Source: Salinibacterium sp. G-O1
Lineage (GTDB): Bacteria > Actinomycetota > Actinomycetes > Actinomycetales > Microbacteriaceae
Assembly (NCBI RefSeq): GCF_030063305.1
Contig: NZ_JASISV010000002.1
Span: 310,001 to 374,000 of the forward strand
Reading direction: 5' to 3'
DNA length: 64,000 nt
The translations under genes and the position numbers were made by a program. The notes below the pieces were generated by a model. That model saw nothing but the letters and a program-made list of their open reading frames with translations, ran no database searches and was not told the DNA's origin. Below are positions 8,845 through 17,365 of this stretch, in pieces. The first letter of the stretch is position 1. Each line of letters opens with the position of its first letter.

Positions 8845-9798
8845 TTAGCTGGCCAGGAGCGGCCGGTCCAGGTCTGGTTGCCACACCAGTCGGACGTGTG
8901 TGAAGTCGATGTCTGACTGGCCCGGCACCGACGTGCCAGCCAGCGACGCTGCAGCCGCACCCCAGGCGAGCGCCTCGAGCATTGCCGCATCGACATCCGT
9001 CTCATCGACGGAGAACTTGGAAAGGAAGCCGGCCAGAAAGCTGTCTCCGGCCCCAACCGTGCTGCGAGGGTGCTCGACGCGCGACGTTCCGACGACGACG
9101 CCATCCGGTCCGACGAGAACGGCTCCATCGGCGCCGAGGCTGACGAGCACCATCTCGACTCCCCTGTCGCGCACAGCCGTAGCCGCGTCGACGACATCGG
9201 AGAGGCACTCGAGTGCGCGACCGGAAATCTCGGCCAGCTCCGCTCGATTCGGCTTGATGAGTCGTGGGCGTGCTTCGATTCCTGCGATGAGGGCGTCTCC
9301 GCTGGTGTCAATGGCAAGGTGCACGTCGTGGGCGGAGAGACCAGCGGCGAACATTTTCATCTGTTCGCTGGTGAACCCTGGCGGAACGCTGCCACTCATC
9401 ACAATCCAGTCACCTGCCGAAACATTGCTCGCCACGAGATCTGCGAGTGCGCGAACTTCGTGGTCGTGAAGCTGGGAACCAGGTTCGTTGAGTTTCGTCA
9501 CTGTGCCATCGTGTTCAGCAATGGTGATGTTCGATCGTGTGCGCCCTGACACGGCCAAAGCGCGAGTGTTGACCCCGGCTTCAGCGAGCATGCTGTGCAG
9601 CTCGGTTCCCTCCCTGCCGCCAAGCGGGAGGATCGCAATGCTCGGGATGCCGTTCAGCGCGAGGGCGCGGGTCACGTTGACACCCTTGCCACCGGGCTCG
9701 AGGGTGGGCTCGCTGGTGCGGAGAATCGCGCCACGAGCGAGGCGATCCACAACAAGGGTGCGGTCGAGGCTCGGGTTGAGCGTCATGGTGATGATCAC
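8845..9798 (-). CDS. fruK: 1-phosphofructokinase (PfkB family hexose-phosphate kinase)
   Basis: A 317-residue PfkB-type kinase of the LacC/FruK branch: MTLNPSLDRTL, LEPGGKGVNVTRAL, KPNRAEL and the catalytic GAGDSFLAGFL near residue 250. Members phosphorylate fructose-1-phosphate or tagatose-6-phosphate to the bisphosphate. I use the GTG at 9798, which overlaps the deoR stop (GTGA); an ATG four codons later is equally plausible. It lies between the regulator and the permease in the operon. The choice between fructose-1-phosphate and tagatose-6-phosphate cannot be settled by eye and matters for the operon's pathway. Confidence 0.9.
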   Translation of the reverse strand: MIITMTLNPSLDRTLVVDRLARGAILRTSEPTLEPGGKGVNVTRALALNGIPSIAILPLGGREGTELHSMLAEAGVNTRALAVSGRTRSNITIAEHDGTVTKLNEPGSQLHDHEVRALADLVASNVSAGDWIVMSGSVPPGFTSEQMKMFAAGLSAHDVHLAIDTSGDALIAGIEARPRLIKPNRAELAEISGRALECLSDVVDAATAVRDRGVEMVLVSLGADGAVLVGPDGVVVGTSRVEHPRSTVGAGDSFLAGFLSKFSVDETDVDAAMLEALAWGAAAASLAGTSVPGQSDIDFTHVRLVWQPDLDRPLLAS

Positions 9799-10556
9799 AC
9801 CATCACCACCCTGGGCCCGGCATTCTCGATGTCTTCGGAAAGCTCGACGTCGAGGCCGGTGTCGGTGATGATCGTGTCGATCGCGGCAAGAGGGGCGACG
9901 CGGGCGAAGTCTTCCCGGCCAAATTTGGTGTGGTCGGCGAGCACCACGGTGCGTCGGGAGGCTTCAATCAGGGCCCGCTTGATGCTCGCCTCGGCGAGGT
10001 CGGGGGTCGTGAGACCGCGCTCGACGCTGAGGCCGTTGGTACCCATGAACGCGACGTCAGCGAAGACGTCGGCAATCTGAGCCCGGGTCCAGTCGCCGAC
10101 GGCAGCCAGGGTGCGCCCGCGCACGACGCCACCCAGCAGGTGAAGAGTGATGTTGGGCCGGGAGATCAGGATGCTCGCAACCGGGATCGAATGGGTCACG
10201 ACCGTAAATTCCCGGTCGACCGGCAGAAGTTCGGCAAGCCGCACAGTGGTGGTGCCTGCATCGAGGATGATCGAACCGCCGTCGGGAAGTTCGTCGAGAG
10301 CTGCGCGGGCGATGCGCTCTTTCTGCCCGGCGGAGTGGGTCTCACGATCGGGGATGCCGCGCTCAATGCCAAGTCGCTCTACGGGAATGGCTCCACCGTG
10401 CACCCGTCTCAGCACTCCCCTGCGTTCGAGTGCTGAGAGGTCCCTGCGCACGGTTTCCGGAGTGACGGCGAGATTTCGCGCCAGACCCGCAACATCAACA
10501 CGACCCTGAACACGTGCTGTGTCCAAAATCTGCTGATGGCGCTCTGTTGCGTACAC
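9795..10556 (-). CDS. DeoR/GlpR-family transcriptional regulator
   Basis: A 253-residue regulator with an N-terminal helix-turn-helix (RHQQILDTARVQG..VDVAGLARNL, then VTPETVRRDLSALERRG, the DeoR signature, about residues 6-55). The C-terminal sensor domain has GGSIILDAGTTTVRLAEL (about residues 95-112) and DHTKFGRED, typical of the sugar-phosphate-binding fold. As the first gene of the PTS operon it is probably a local repressor released by a sugar phosphate made in the pathway. A TTGACA promoter lies 50-80 bases upstream. Confidence 0.93.
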   Translation of the reverse strand: MYATERHQQILDTARVQGRVDVAGLARNLAVTPETVRRDLSALERRGVLRRVHGGAIPVERLGIERGIPDRETHSAGQKERIARAALDELPDGGSIILDAGTTTVRLAELLPVDREFTVVTHSIPVASILISRPNITLHLLGGVVRGRTLAAVGDWTRAQIADVFADVAFMGTNGLSVERGLTTPDLAEASIKRALIEASRRTVVLADHTKFGREDFARVAPLAAIDTIITDTGLDVELSEDIENAGPRVVMV

Positions 10557-10605
10557 GTCGACTCCGTTGTCATTAATCGGGCAAACCCAAATGTGGTTAT
10601 GTCTT

Positions 10606-10635
10606 CATATAAGTCCGTTTGTGTCTGATTGTCAA
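10606..10635 (-). promoter_or_regulatory. Sigma-70-type promoter of the deoR-PTS operon
   Basis: On the minus strand a perfect -35 TTGACA (10630-10635) is followed after 18 bases by TATATG (10606-10611) as -10. It is about 50 bases upstream of the deoR start, in the gap before polA. The -35 is flanked by GTTTG (10617-10621) and CAAAC (10638-10642), a spaced inverted repeat that could be an operator for the DeoR protein. Confidence 0.6.
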
Positions 10636-10666
10636 TGCAAACAACCCGCGTGTCGCGATTAACCGG

Positions 10667-13336
10667 TCAATGCGCCGCTGCGTCCCAGTTGGGGCCGGTT
10701 CCGATCTGAACGTCCAGTGGCACTCGCAAATCTGCGGCACCGGCCATGCGGCCGCGCACGATGTCGGTGATGACATCCAGTTCTCCCGCAGCGACCTCGA
10801 ACACCAGCTCGTCGTGTACCTGCAGCAACATCCTAGATTTCAAGTCTTGTTCTGCGATGTCGGCGTCGATTCGGATCATCGCGAGCTTCAGAATGTCTGC
10901 GGCAGTGCCCTGAATGGGCGAATTGAGCGCCTGCCTGGCCGCATTCTCGCGCAGCACCCTGTTGGATGACGACAGGTCGCCGAAGGGACGCCTGCGGCCG
11001 TACAGCGTGGTGGTGTAGCCATCGGCCCTTGCCTGCTCGACAACATTTTGGAGATACTCGCGAACGGCTCCGAACCTCGCGAAATAGTCGGTCATCAGAG
11101 CCTTCGCTTCCGAGGTCTCGATGCGAAGCTGTTTGCTGAGACCGAAGGCACTCAGGCCGTAGGCGAGCCCGTATGACATCGCCTTCACCTTGGTGCGCAT
11201 GACCGGCGTCACGTCCGCAGGCTCCACACCGAAGATGCGCGAGCCCACGAACCTGTGCAGGTCTTCGCCTTCGTTGAAGGCGAGAATGAGCCCGTCATCT
11301 CCTGACAGGTGCGCCATGATGCGCATCTCGATCTGGGAGTAGTCAGCAGTGAGCAACGTCTCGAACTCCGAGCCTGACTCGAACGCTGAGCGGATGCGTC
11401 GACCTACCTCCGTCTTCACGGGGACGTTCTGCAGGTTCGGGTCATTCGAGGCGATGCGGCCGGTGCTCGACCCCGCCTGCTCGTAGGTGGTGTGCACCCG
11501 GCTGTGGGCATCCACAGCTTTGTCGATGCCGGTGATGATTTGCATGAGCTTGGTGGCGTCGCGGTGCTGCAGCAAAAGGTCGAGGAACGGATGCGGCGCC
11601 TGTTCCTGCAGGTCGGCGAGACTCGCAGCGTCCGTCGAGAACCCGGTCTTGTTCGAGCGGGTCTTCGGCATGCCGAGCTGGTCGAACAGCACCTCCTGAA
11701 GCTGCTTGGGGCTGCCGAGGTTGATCTCGCGCCCAATTTCCTTGTAGGCCTGCGCCGCGGCCTCTGACGCTTTCGCACCCAACTCTGTCGACAGATCGCC
11801 GAGGATGCCGCGATTGATAGTGATCCCGGTGCGTTCCATCGTCGCCAGCACCGGCACGAGCGGAAGTTCGATGGTGTCGAGAACCGAGCGCGAGCCGGCC
11901 TCGAGCTTTCCCGCCAGATATTCGGCCACCCTCAGCACGTACCACGCCTGGGTTGCCGGGCTGGCAGCCTCGGTCTCAGGCACGAGTTGGTTTGGGTCTG
12001 ACTGCTCGAGCGTCTCACCGAGATAGTCGTAGACCTGGGCGTGCAGGGTCTCTGGTTTGATTCCCGGCTTGATCAGCCACGCGGCCAGCATCGTGTCGAA
12101 CGCGATGCCGTTCAATTCGATGCCAGAGTCGCGCAGAATCTTGAGCTGCGCCTTCGCTCCCTGCATGTGTTTGGGGGCGTCACTGGCCAGCCACGATTCC
12201 AGCGCGACGTAGTCAGGACGTCCTGCCGCCCATGGCACGAACGCGGTCTCAGTTTTGGCTGCCAGACCGAAGCCCGTCACCGTGCCATTGATGCTCTCGA
12301 CCATGAGGCCAAGAGGCAAAGTGCCTCCGTGAGAAACCGTGGCAATCCACTTGCCCAACTCTTCGTCAACCATGGTGTGGATGACCGGGATCGAGTTACT
12401 CGGAGGGCTCGGGACCGGCTCGGCCGCCGTGCCGTCAGCGTTATCTGACCCTGCGAGCTTGAGAACGCGGTCGAGCAGCGTCTTGAACTGGAGCTTGTCG
12501 AACACCTCCCGAACCGCTGGAACGTTGATGGGGGCCCGCAGCAACTGTGCAGGCCCAACGGGAAGGTCAACGTCGGTCAGCAGGTGATTGAGTTTGCGGT
12601 TGCGAACAGCACGGTCTTTCTGCTCCCGCAGCTTCTCGCCGACCACCCCCTTGATCTCGTCGGCGTGCGCCAGCACCTCATCGAGGCTGCCGTATGCCGT
12701 GATCCACTTCACTGCGGTCTTCTCGCCGACCTTGTCGATGCCGATCAGGTTGTCGGAGGTTTCACCCACGAGGGCCGCGACATCCGGGTATTGCTCCGGC
12801 TCGATCCCGTAGCGCTCCATGACGGCATCGCGGTCGTACCGCTTGAGCTCTGACACCCCACGAGCGTTCGGGTACAGCAGCGTGACATCCGGTTTCACCA
12901 TCTGAATCGCATCGCGGTCGCCGGACACCACGAGCACCCGGTAGCCCTCTGCTGCGCCCTGCGTTGCCAGGGTCGCGAGAATGTCATCGGCCTCGAAGTC
13001 TTCTTTCGAGATCGTCACGATTCCCATCGCCTTGAGCGCCTCTTCGAGCAGAGGGATCTGGCCGACGAACTCGGGCGGCGTCTCACCTCTGGTGCCCTTG
13101 TATTCCGGGTATTCCCGGGTGCGGAACGAGTATCGGGAGATGTCGAAAGCGACCGCCAAATGTGTAGGTTTCTCGTTCTGCAGCAGCACGATCAGCATCG
13201 ACAGGAAACCGTGGATCGCGTTGGTGTGCTGCCCCTCACGATTCTGGAAGCTGTCGACGGGAAGCGCATAGAACGCCCGGAAGGCGAGCGAGTGACCGTC
13301 AATTATCAGAAGGGTAGGCTTTTCGTTGTCCGACAC
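10667..13336 (-). CDS. polA: DNA polymerase I
   Basis: An 889-residue family A polymerase for repair and Okazaki fragment processing. It has an N-terminal 5'-3' exonuclease (about residues 1-290: LLIIDGHSLAFRAFYAL, GDRDAIQMV), a middle domain, and a C-terminal polymerase (LLTADYSQIEMRIMAHL, the O-helix region with YGLAYGLSAFGLSKQL, and LQVHDELVFE). In the middle domain the proofreading DxE motif is replaced by LMVESING, so 3'-5' exonuclease is predicted to be lost, as in other actinobacterial Pol I enzymes. Start is the GTG at 13336 (SDNEKPTLLII); no strong ribosome binding site is visible. It is divergent from the thioesterase gene. Confidence 0.98.
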   Translation of the reverse strand: MSDNEKPTLLIIDGHSLAFRAFYALPVDSFQNREGQHTNAIHGFLSMLIVLLQNEKPTHLAVAFDISRYSFRTREYPEYKGTRGETPPEFVGQIPLLEEALKAMGIVTISKEDFEADDILATLATQGAAEGYRVLVVSGDRDAIQMVKPDVTLLYPNARGVSELKRYDRDAVMERYGIEPEQYPDVAALVGETSDNLIGIDKVGEKTAVKWITAYGSLDEVLAHADEIKGVVGEKLREQKDRAVRNRKLNHLLTDVDLPVGPAQLLRAPINVPAVREVFDKLQFKTLLDRVLKLAGSDNADGTAAEPVPSPPSNSIPVIHTMVDEELGKWIATVSHGGTLPLGLMVESINGTVTGFGLAAKTETAFVPWAAGRPDYVALESWLASDAPKHMQGAKAQLKILRDSGIELNGIAFDTMLAAWLIKPGIKPETLHAQVYDYLGETLEQSDPNQLVPETEAASPATQAWYVLRVAEYLAGKLEAGSRSVLDTIELPLVPVLATMERTGITINRGILGDLSTELGAKASEAAAQAYKEIGREINLGSPKQLQEVLFDQLGMPKTRSNKTGFSTDAASLADLQEQAPHPFLDLLLQHRDATKLMQIITGIDKAVDAHSRVHTTYEQAGSSTGRIASNDPNLQNVPVKTEVGRRIRSAFESGSEFETLLTADYSQIEMRIMAHLSGDDGLILAFNEGEDLHRFVGSRIFGVEPADVTPVMRTKVKAMSYGLAYGLSAFGLSKQLRIETSEAKALMTDYFARFGAVREYLQNVVEQARADGYTTTLYGRRRPFGDLSSSNRVLRENAARQALNSPIQGTAADILKLAMIRIDADIAEQDLKSRMLLQVHDELVFEVAAGELDVITDIVRGRMAGAADLRVPLDVQIGTGPNWDAAAH

Positions 13337-13388
13337 GTGCCCAGCCTAGCCGCGGCATCCGACAGCTCGACCATGACTGGGTGACCCT

Positions 13389-13814
13389 ATGACAACGCTT
13401 CCTGACGACCTTGACCCTGTGATGCGCGAGATCATCGAACGCACCCGGGGTGGGGAGCTTGCCGTGAATATGGGGATCGAATTCCTCGAACTTTCCGCGG
13501 CATATTCAGTGGCGAGGATGCCCGTCGAAGGCAACACCCAGGTGATCGGCCTGTTGCACGGTGGTGCCCACGTCGTGCTCGGCGAGTCGCTTGGATCGGT
13601 GTCGTCGGCCATTCACGCAGGCAAGGGCCGTTACGCCGTGGGAATAGAGATCAACGCCACGCACAGCCGGTCGGTCACGAGCGGCTGGGTGACCGGAACG
13701 TGCACCGCGATCTCGTTGGGACGCAGCCTTGCCACCCATGAGATCGTCATGACCGACGACGAAGGCAGGCGACTGTCGACCGTGCGAATGACCAACTTCC
13801 TGAAGGATCGCTGA
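13389..13814 (+). CDS. Hotdog-fold thioesterase (PaaI family)
   Basis: A 141-residue acyl-CoA thioesterase-like hotdog protein. The family motif is visible as GLLHGGAHVVLGESLGS (about residues 54-70), where the HGG and the Glu form the active site, followed by EINATHSR and GTCTAISLGRSLATHEI. It probably hydrolyses an aromatic or short acyl-CoA; the exact substrate is unknown. It is divergent from polA across a 52-base gap, with a start directly after GGTGACCCT. It runs convergently into the ANTAR regulator, ending 24 bases from it. Confidence 0.92.
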   Translation: MTTLPDDLDPVMREIIERTRGGELAVNMGIEFLELSAAYSVARMPVEGNTQVIGLLHGGAHVVLGESLGSVSSAIHAGKGRYAVGIEINATHSRSVTSGWVTGTCTAISLGRSLATHEIVMTDDEGRRLSTVRMTNFLKDR

Positions 13815-13837
13815 TCGCTTTCGCGTGCGTCGAGCGG

Positions 13838-14443
13838 CTACTTCTTCGCGGAGAGCTGCTCGATGATGGCCTGGGCCACATCGTGCATGGTGAGGCGACG
13901 ATCCATGGAAGCCTTCTGGATCCAACGGAACGCGTCAGGCTCTGACAGGCCCATCTTCTCGTTCAGGAGCCCCTTGGCGCGATCCACAAGCTTGCGGGTC
14001 TCGAACCGTTCGACGAGGTCGGCGACTTCGGCTTCGAGCGTGATGATCTGGGTGTACCGGCTCAGCGCGATCTCGATCGCGGGCAACAGGTCGCTCGGTG
14101 TGAACGGCTTCACCACGTAGGCGAGAGCGCCAGCCTCGGAGGCACGCTCGACAAGTTCTTTCTGGCTGAATGCGGTCAGCAGCACGACTGGCGCGATGTG
14201 ATTCTTGCTGAGGCGCTCTGCCGCCGAGATGCCATCGAGTTGCGGCATCTTGACATCCATGATGACGAGGTCGGGCCGAAGCTCGGTCGCGAGAGCGACG
14301 GCGGTCTCGCCATCAGCGGCCTCACCGACAACCTCAAAGCCGTTGTCACGGAGTATCTCGACGATATCCATGCGGATGAGGGACTCGTCTTCGGCGACGA
14401 CAACCCTTCGGGGGGTTGAGGTTGCAGCATTCTGGTCAGTCAC
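13838..14443 (-). CDS. pdtaR: ANTAR-domain response regulator (PdtaR type)
   Basis: A 201-residue response regulator with an RNA-binding output domain. The N-terminal receiver domain shows RRVVVAEDESLIRMD, the phosphorylated Asp in PDLVIMDVKMP, and the KPF lysine. The C-terminal ANTAR domain (about residues 135-198) has RKLVDRAKGLLNEKMG and SEPDAFRWIQKASMD. ANTAR proteins bind paired-hairpin RNA and prevent termination. I chose the GTG at 14443 (VTDQNAATST), which has AGGG eight bases upstream; a GTG at 14452 lacks such a site, and the far longer reading would run through the tRNA gene. The partner histidine kinase (PdtaS) is not in the window. Confidence 0.94.
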   Translation of the reverse strand: MTDQNAATSTPRRVVVAEDESLIRMDIVEILRDNGFEVVGEAADGETAVALATELRPDLVIMDVKMPQLDGISAAERLSKNHIAPVVLLTAFSQKELVERASEAGALAYVVKPFTPSDLLPAIEIALSRYTQIITLEAEVADLVERFETRKLVDRAKGLLNEKMGLSEPDAFRWIQKASMDRRLTMHDVAQAIIEQLSAKK

Positions 14444-14482
14444 GGATATCACCCTACGGTATTCTTTTGAGCGTTGTTGTGC

Positions 14483-14565
14483 GCCGGATTGGCGGAATGG
14501 CAGACGCGGAGCACTCAAAATGCTTTGTTCGTAAGGACGTGCGGGTTCAAGTCCCGCATCCGGCA
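14483..14565 (+). tRNA. tRNA-Leu (anticodon CAA)
   Basis: A cloverleaf is readable: acceptor arms GCCGGAT (14483-14489) and ATCCGGC (14558-14564), discriminator A at 14565, D-arm with GGCGGAATGGCAGACGC, anticodon stem GAGCA/TGCTT around loop CTCAAAA (anticodon CAA), a long class II variable arm, and T-arm GCGGGTTCAAGTCCCGC. CAA decodes UUG leucine codons. CCA is not encoded (CAA follows the discriminator). No integrase or duplicated 3' end is nearby. Confidence 0.95.
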
Positions 14566-14591
14566 CAACTGTGACTCGACCGAAACCGGGT

Positions 14592-15464
14592 CTACGAGCG
14601 CTCACCTCGTGGTCCGGGCTGGCGCTTCTGATGCGCGAGCTCTCCCCCGGTACGCCCGCCATACGGGCGCCCGTGGTCGGCATACTCCTCACGGAAGAAG
14701 CCCATCCGCCATGGCCCGAGTTCGATTCGGGCGCCGGTGCGGAGGATGCGACCGGACGGTTGTGACGAGCGCGGCTGCACCAGGACGGGCATGGCATCGG
14801 TGTCGCCAGCCAGAGACTGGAACACGTAGTCGTCATGTTCGTCATGCCGAATCTCGGCGTGAATGGGTTCAAGCCCCTCGAGCTGCAGATCCGCCGAATC
14901 GGAAGAGCCGATCGTCGTGGTCCCCTCGGGCAGCAGAAACTCGCGCGGCGGTTTGCCGTCCCACACTTCGGATCCCACGACGAAGATGAGACGCGGCCGG
15001 CCGCTGCCGCGCAGGTAGTGCGTCGTGGTGGCGTGCCGCTGAATTCTGCGACTCATCGTCGGCACGAGGGGGAACATCGTCGCTGGTGGCATCTCCACCG
15101 TCGGCGCCCCCGATGATCGCCGCACCGCATTGAGCATTGCCGATACTCCGCCCAGTCGCACGTGTGGCGAGCCAGAGATAATTCTCGACAGCGTGGAGGT
15201 GGGCACGGCGCCCACGGAGGCGATGACGCCCTTCGGCCCCTTCACCGTCACGGAAACGCCCTCAGCGGCGAGAACGTTCACGATGGGTGGAAGCGCGCCC
15301 CTGCGGACCACACCGCTGGCGAGGAACGCCGCAGGGTCGTCCACGAACACGGTGACGGCCGCTCCTGCCGCCTGCACGGTGCCAGCGATGATGTGCGAAT
15401 CCGCCTCCACTGAGAAGCTGAGGTCGATATCCAGGCGCACTGGGGCAGGCGCGACGGTCCTCAT
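14592..15464 (-). CDS. FHA-domain protein with an unassigned N-terminal domain
   Basis: A 290-residue protein whose C-terminus (about residues 195-275) is a forkhead-associated domain: TTTIGSSDSADLQLEGLEP, HAEIRHDEHDDYVF and a final RIELGPWRMGFFREE. FHA domains bind phosphothreonine, often from Ser/Thr kinases. Residues 1-190 contain segments such as HIIAGTVQAAGAAVTVFVDD and VSVTVKGPKGVIASVG that I do not recognise; they look like a small alpha/beta lipid- or ligand-binding module. The ATG overlaps the stop of the upstream small gene (ATGA), so the two are coupled. No kinase gene is close by. It ends convergently near the tRNA-Leu gene. Confidence 0.8.
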   Translation of the reverse strand: MRTVAPAPVRLDIDLSFSVEADSHIIAGTVQAAGAAVTVFVDDPAAFLASGVVRRGALPPIVNVLAAEGVSVTVKGPKGVIASVGAVPTSTLSRIISGSPHVRLGGVSAMLNAVRRSSGAPTVEMPPATMFPLVPTMSRRIQRHATTTHYLRGSGRPRLIFVVGSEVWDGKPPREFLLPEGTTTIGSSDSADLQLEGLEPIHAEIRHDEHDDYVFQSLAGDTDAMPVLVQPRSSQPSGRILRTGARIELGPWRMGFFREEYADHGRPYGGRTGGELAHQKRQPGPRGERS

Positions 15465-15730
15465 TTCGCGTTGGACGGGGCGGCTCCGCCGCCCTCTGAG
15501 TCGTTCGTGGTCACCCGCAGCGTGCCGTTGAACTTCCAGACCGCGCGGGGCGCGTCCGGGCCGATATCGCGAGGCACCTCGACGATCATGTCGACGAGTT
15601 CGTAGTTGACGGCTGCTCCGCGGCCGGTGAGATACGACCACATTTCGCGGCCCATATCCGTCCAGTCCTGAATGGTTCTTCCGTCAGGCCCGCTTGCGTT
15701 CGGCGTGGATGTTGACCCTGTTTCTGACAC
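15461..15730 (-). CDS. Small conserved hypothetical protein upstream of the FHA gene
   Basis: An 89-residue protein that I cannot assign. It has a Ser/Thr/Gly-rich N-terminus, a central IQDWTDMGREMWSYLTGRG helix-like stretch, a beta-rich AVNYELVDMIVEVPRDIG and VWKFNGTLRVTTND, and a Gly-rich tail. No signal peptide or membrane segment is present. It starts with GTG at 15730 and overlaps the FHA gene by four bases. Its coupling suggests a joint role, possibly as an FHA ligand given the Thr-rich ends; that is only inference. Confidence 0.7.
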   Translation of the reverse strand: MSETGSTSTPNASGPDGRTIQDWTDMGREMWSYLTGRGAAVNYELVDMIVEVPRDIGPDAPRAVWKFNGTLRVTTNDSEGGGAAPSNAK

Positions 15731-15774
15731 GAGGATTCCCTCCGATTGTGAGGGACGCGTGCCTGCACAGCGAA

Positions 15775-15821
15775 GAACGCTCTTCCCTACCGTGATTCAT
15801 TTTCGGCGGGGAAGAGCGTTC
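15775..15821 (-). terminator. Terminator downstream of pyk
   Basis: A perfect 13-bp inverted repeat, GAACGCTCTTCCC (15775-15787) and GGGAAGAGCGTTC (15809-15821), with a 21-base loop, lies between the pyk stop and the start of the small FHA-linked gene. It probably ends the his-trp-glt-pyk gene string. Confidence 0.75.
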
Positions 15822-15872
15822 AGGCATAGCCGTTTACAAAGCTGCGGCGATGTGCTCAGGCTGGCGCGGGTA

Positions 15873-17327
15873 TTACGCCTCTTCCGTGTTCTGCCACACC
15901 GGTGCTGCCGCGTTGACGGCATCTCCGATGATGTGAACGCGGAGGTCGTTGGTCGAACCGGAGATTCCGGGAGGGGATCCGGAGATCACCACGACCTTGT
16001 CTCCGACTTCAGCGAGCCCCTCGGCGAGAAGCACCTCGTCGACCTGCTTGTACATCGCGTCTGTGTGGGTCACGCGGTCGACAACGAACGACTCGATGCC
16101 CCAGATCAGGGACATCCTGCGACGGATGGCCGGGTCTGGTGTGAATGCCTTCATCGGGATGCGGAAGCGCAGCCGTGACATCCGTCGTGCCGAGTCGCCC
16201 GATTCGGTGAACACACAGAGGTACTTGGCGTCAACGAAGTCGGCAACTTCTGCCGCGGCCAGGGTGATTGCTCCACCCTGGGTGCGTGGCTTCGTTCCCA
16301 GCTCGGGGATGCGTTCGAGGCCGTGCTCCTCGGTCGACTCGACGATGCGAGCCATGGTCTGGACGGTGATCACCGGGTACTCGCCGACGCTGGTCTCGCC
16401 GGAGAGCATGACAGCGTCAGCTCCGTCGAGGATCGCGTTGGCGACGTCGGAGGTCTCGGCGCGGGTCGGCACCGGTGACGAGATCATCGATTCGAGCATC
16501 TGGGTCGCGACAATGACCGGCTTGGCCATGCGACGCGCAAGCTCGATCGTGCGCTTCTGCACGATGGGGACAGCCTCGAGCGGCAGCTCGACACCGAGGT
16601 CGCCACGGGCAACCATGATGGCGTCGAACGCGTCGATGATGGCCTCGAGGTGATCGACGGCCTGGGGCTTTTCGATCTTGGCGATGACCGGGACCTTGCG
16701 CCCCTCCTCCGCCATGATCTCGTGAACGCGAATGACGTCGTCGGCGTTGCGCACAAACGAGAGCGCGATGAGGTCCGCGCCGAGCTTGAGGCCCCAGCGG
16801 AGGTCATCCTCGTCCTTCTCAGACAACGCTGGAACGTTGACGGCGACCCCCGGGAGGTTGATTCCCTTGTTGTTGGAGACGAATCCGCCGACTGTGACCT
16901 CCGTCGTGACAACCGGACCGTTGATCTCGGTGACCCTGACCTTGACCTTGCCATCGTCGATGAGGAGGAAATCGCCAGGGGAAACGTCGTTTGGCAGACC
17001 CTTGAAGGTCGTACCTGAGAGCTCCTTGGTGCCAACAACCTCGTCGGTGGTGATCTTGAAGATGTCGCCGACGGCGAGCTCGTATGGCCCGGCCTCGAAC
17101 TTGCCGAGCCGGATCTTGGGGCCCTGGAGGTCGACCATGATGGAAACGGCACGCCCGGAATCTTCCGCGGCCTTTCGCACGTTGGCGTAGACCTCTTCGT
17201 GGACGGCGTACGAGCCATGGCTGAGGTTCATGCGTGCGACGTCGACACCTGCATCGATGATCGCCCTGATGTTTTCGTAACTCGACGTGGCCGGGCCAAG
17301 CGTCGCGACGATTTTAGCTCGTCTCAT
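15873..17327 (-). CDS. pyk: Pyruvate kinase
   Basis: A 484-residue glycolytic enzyme converting phosphoenolpyruvate and ADP to pyruvate and ATP. Seen: start RRAKIVATLGPATSS, RMNLSHGS, the catalytic-lysine region VIAKIEKPQAVDH, metal-binding IMVARGDLGVELP, and ATQMLESM. The C-terminal regulatory domain is complete. It begins 39 bases after gltD with GAAGGAAG as ribosome binding site, and a strong hairpin follows it. Confidence 0.98.
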   Translation of the reverse strand: MRRAKIVATLGPATSSYENIRAIIDAGVDVARMNLSHGSYAVHEEVYANVRKAAEDSGRAVSIMVDLQGPKIRLGKFEAGPYELAVGDIFKITTDEVVGTKELSGTTFKGLPNDVSPGDFLLIDDGKVKVRVTEINGPVVTTEVTVGGFVSNNKGINLPGVAVNVPALSEKDEDDLRWGLKLGADLIALSFVRNADDVIRVHEIMAEEGRKVPVIAKIEKPQAVDHLEAIIDAFDAIMVARGDLGVELPLEAVPIVQKRTIELARRMAKPVIVATQMLESMISSPVPTRAETSDVANAILDGADAVMLSGETSVGEYPVITVQTMARIVESTEEHGLERIPELGTKPRTQGGAITLAAAEVADFVDAKYLCVFTESGDSARRMSRLRFRIPMKAFTPDPAIRRRMSLIWGIESFVVDRVTHTDAMYKQVDEVLLAEGLAEVGDKVVVISGSPPGISGSTNDLRVHIIGDAVNAAAPVWQNTEEA

Positions 17328-17365
17328 AACTTCCTTCTGTGGGTAGTGCAGTGGTGGTGGGTTGG

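Noticed and set aside
14483-14592. tRNA-Leu as a possible integration site for a mobile element
   Set aside because: No integrase, no second copy of the tRNA 3' end and no atypical genes were found on either side.
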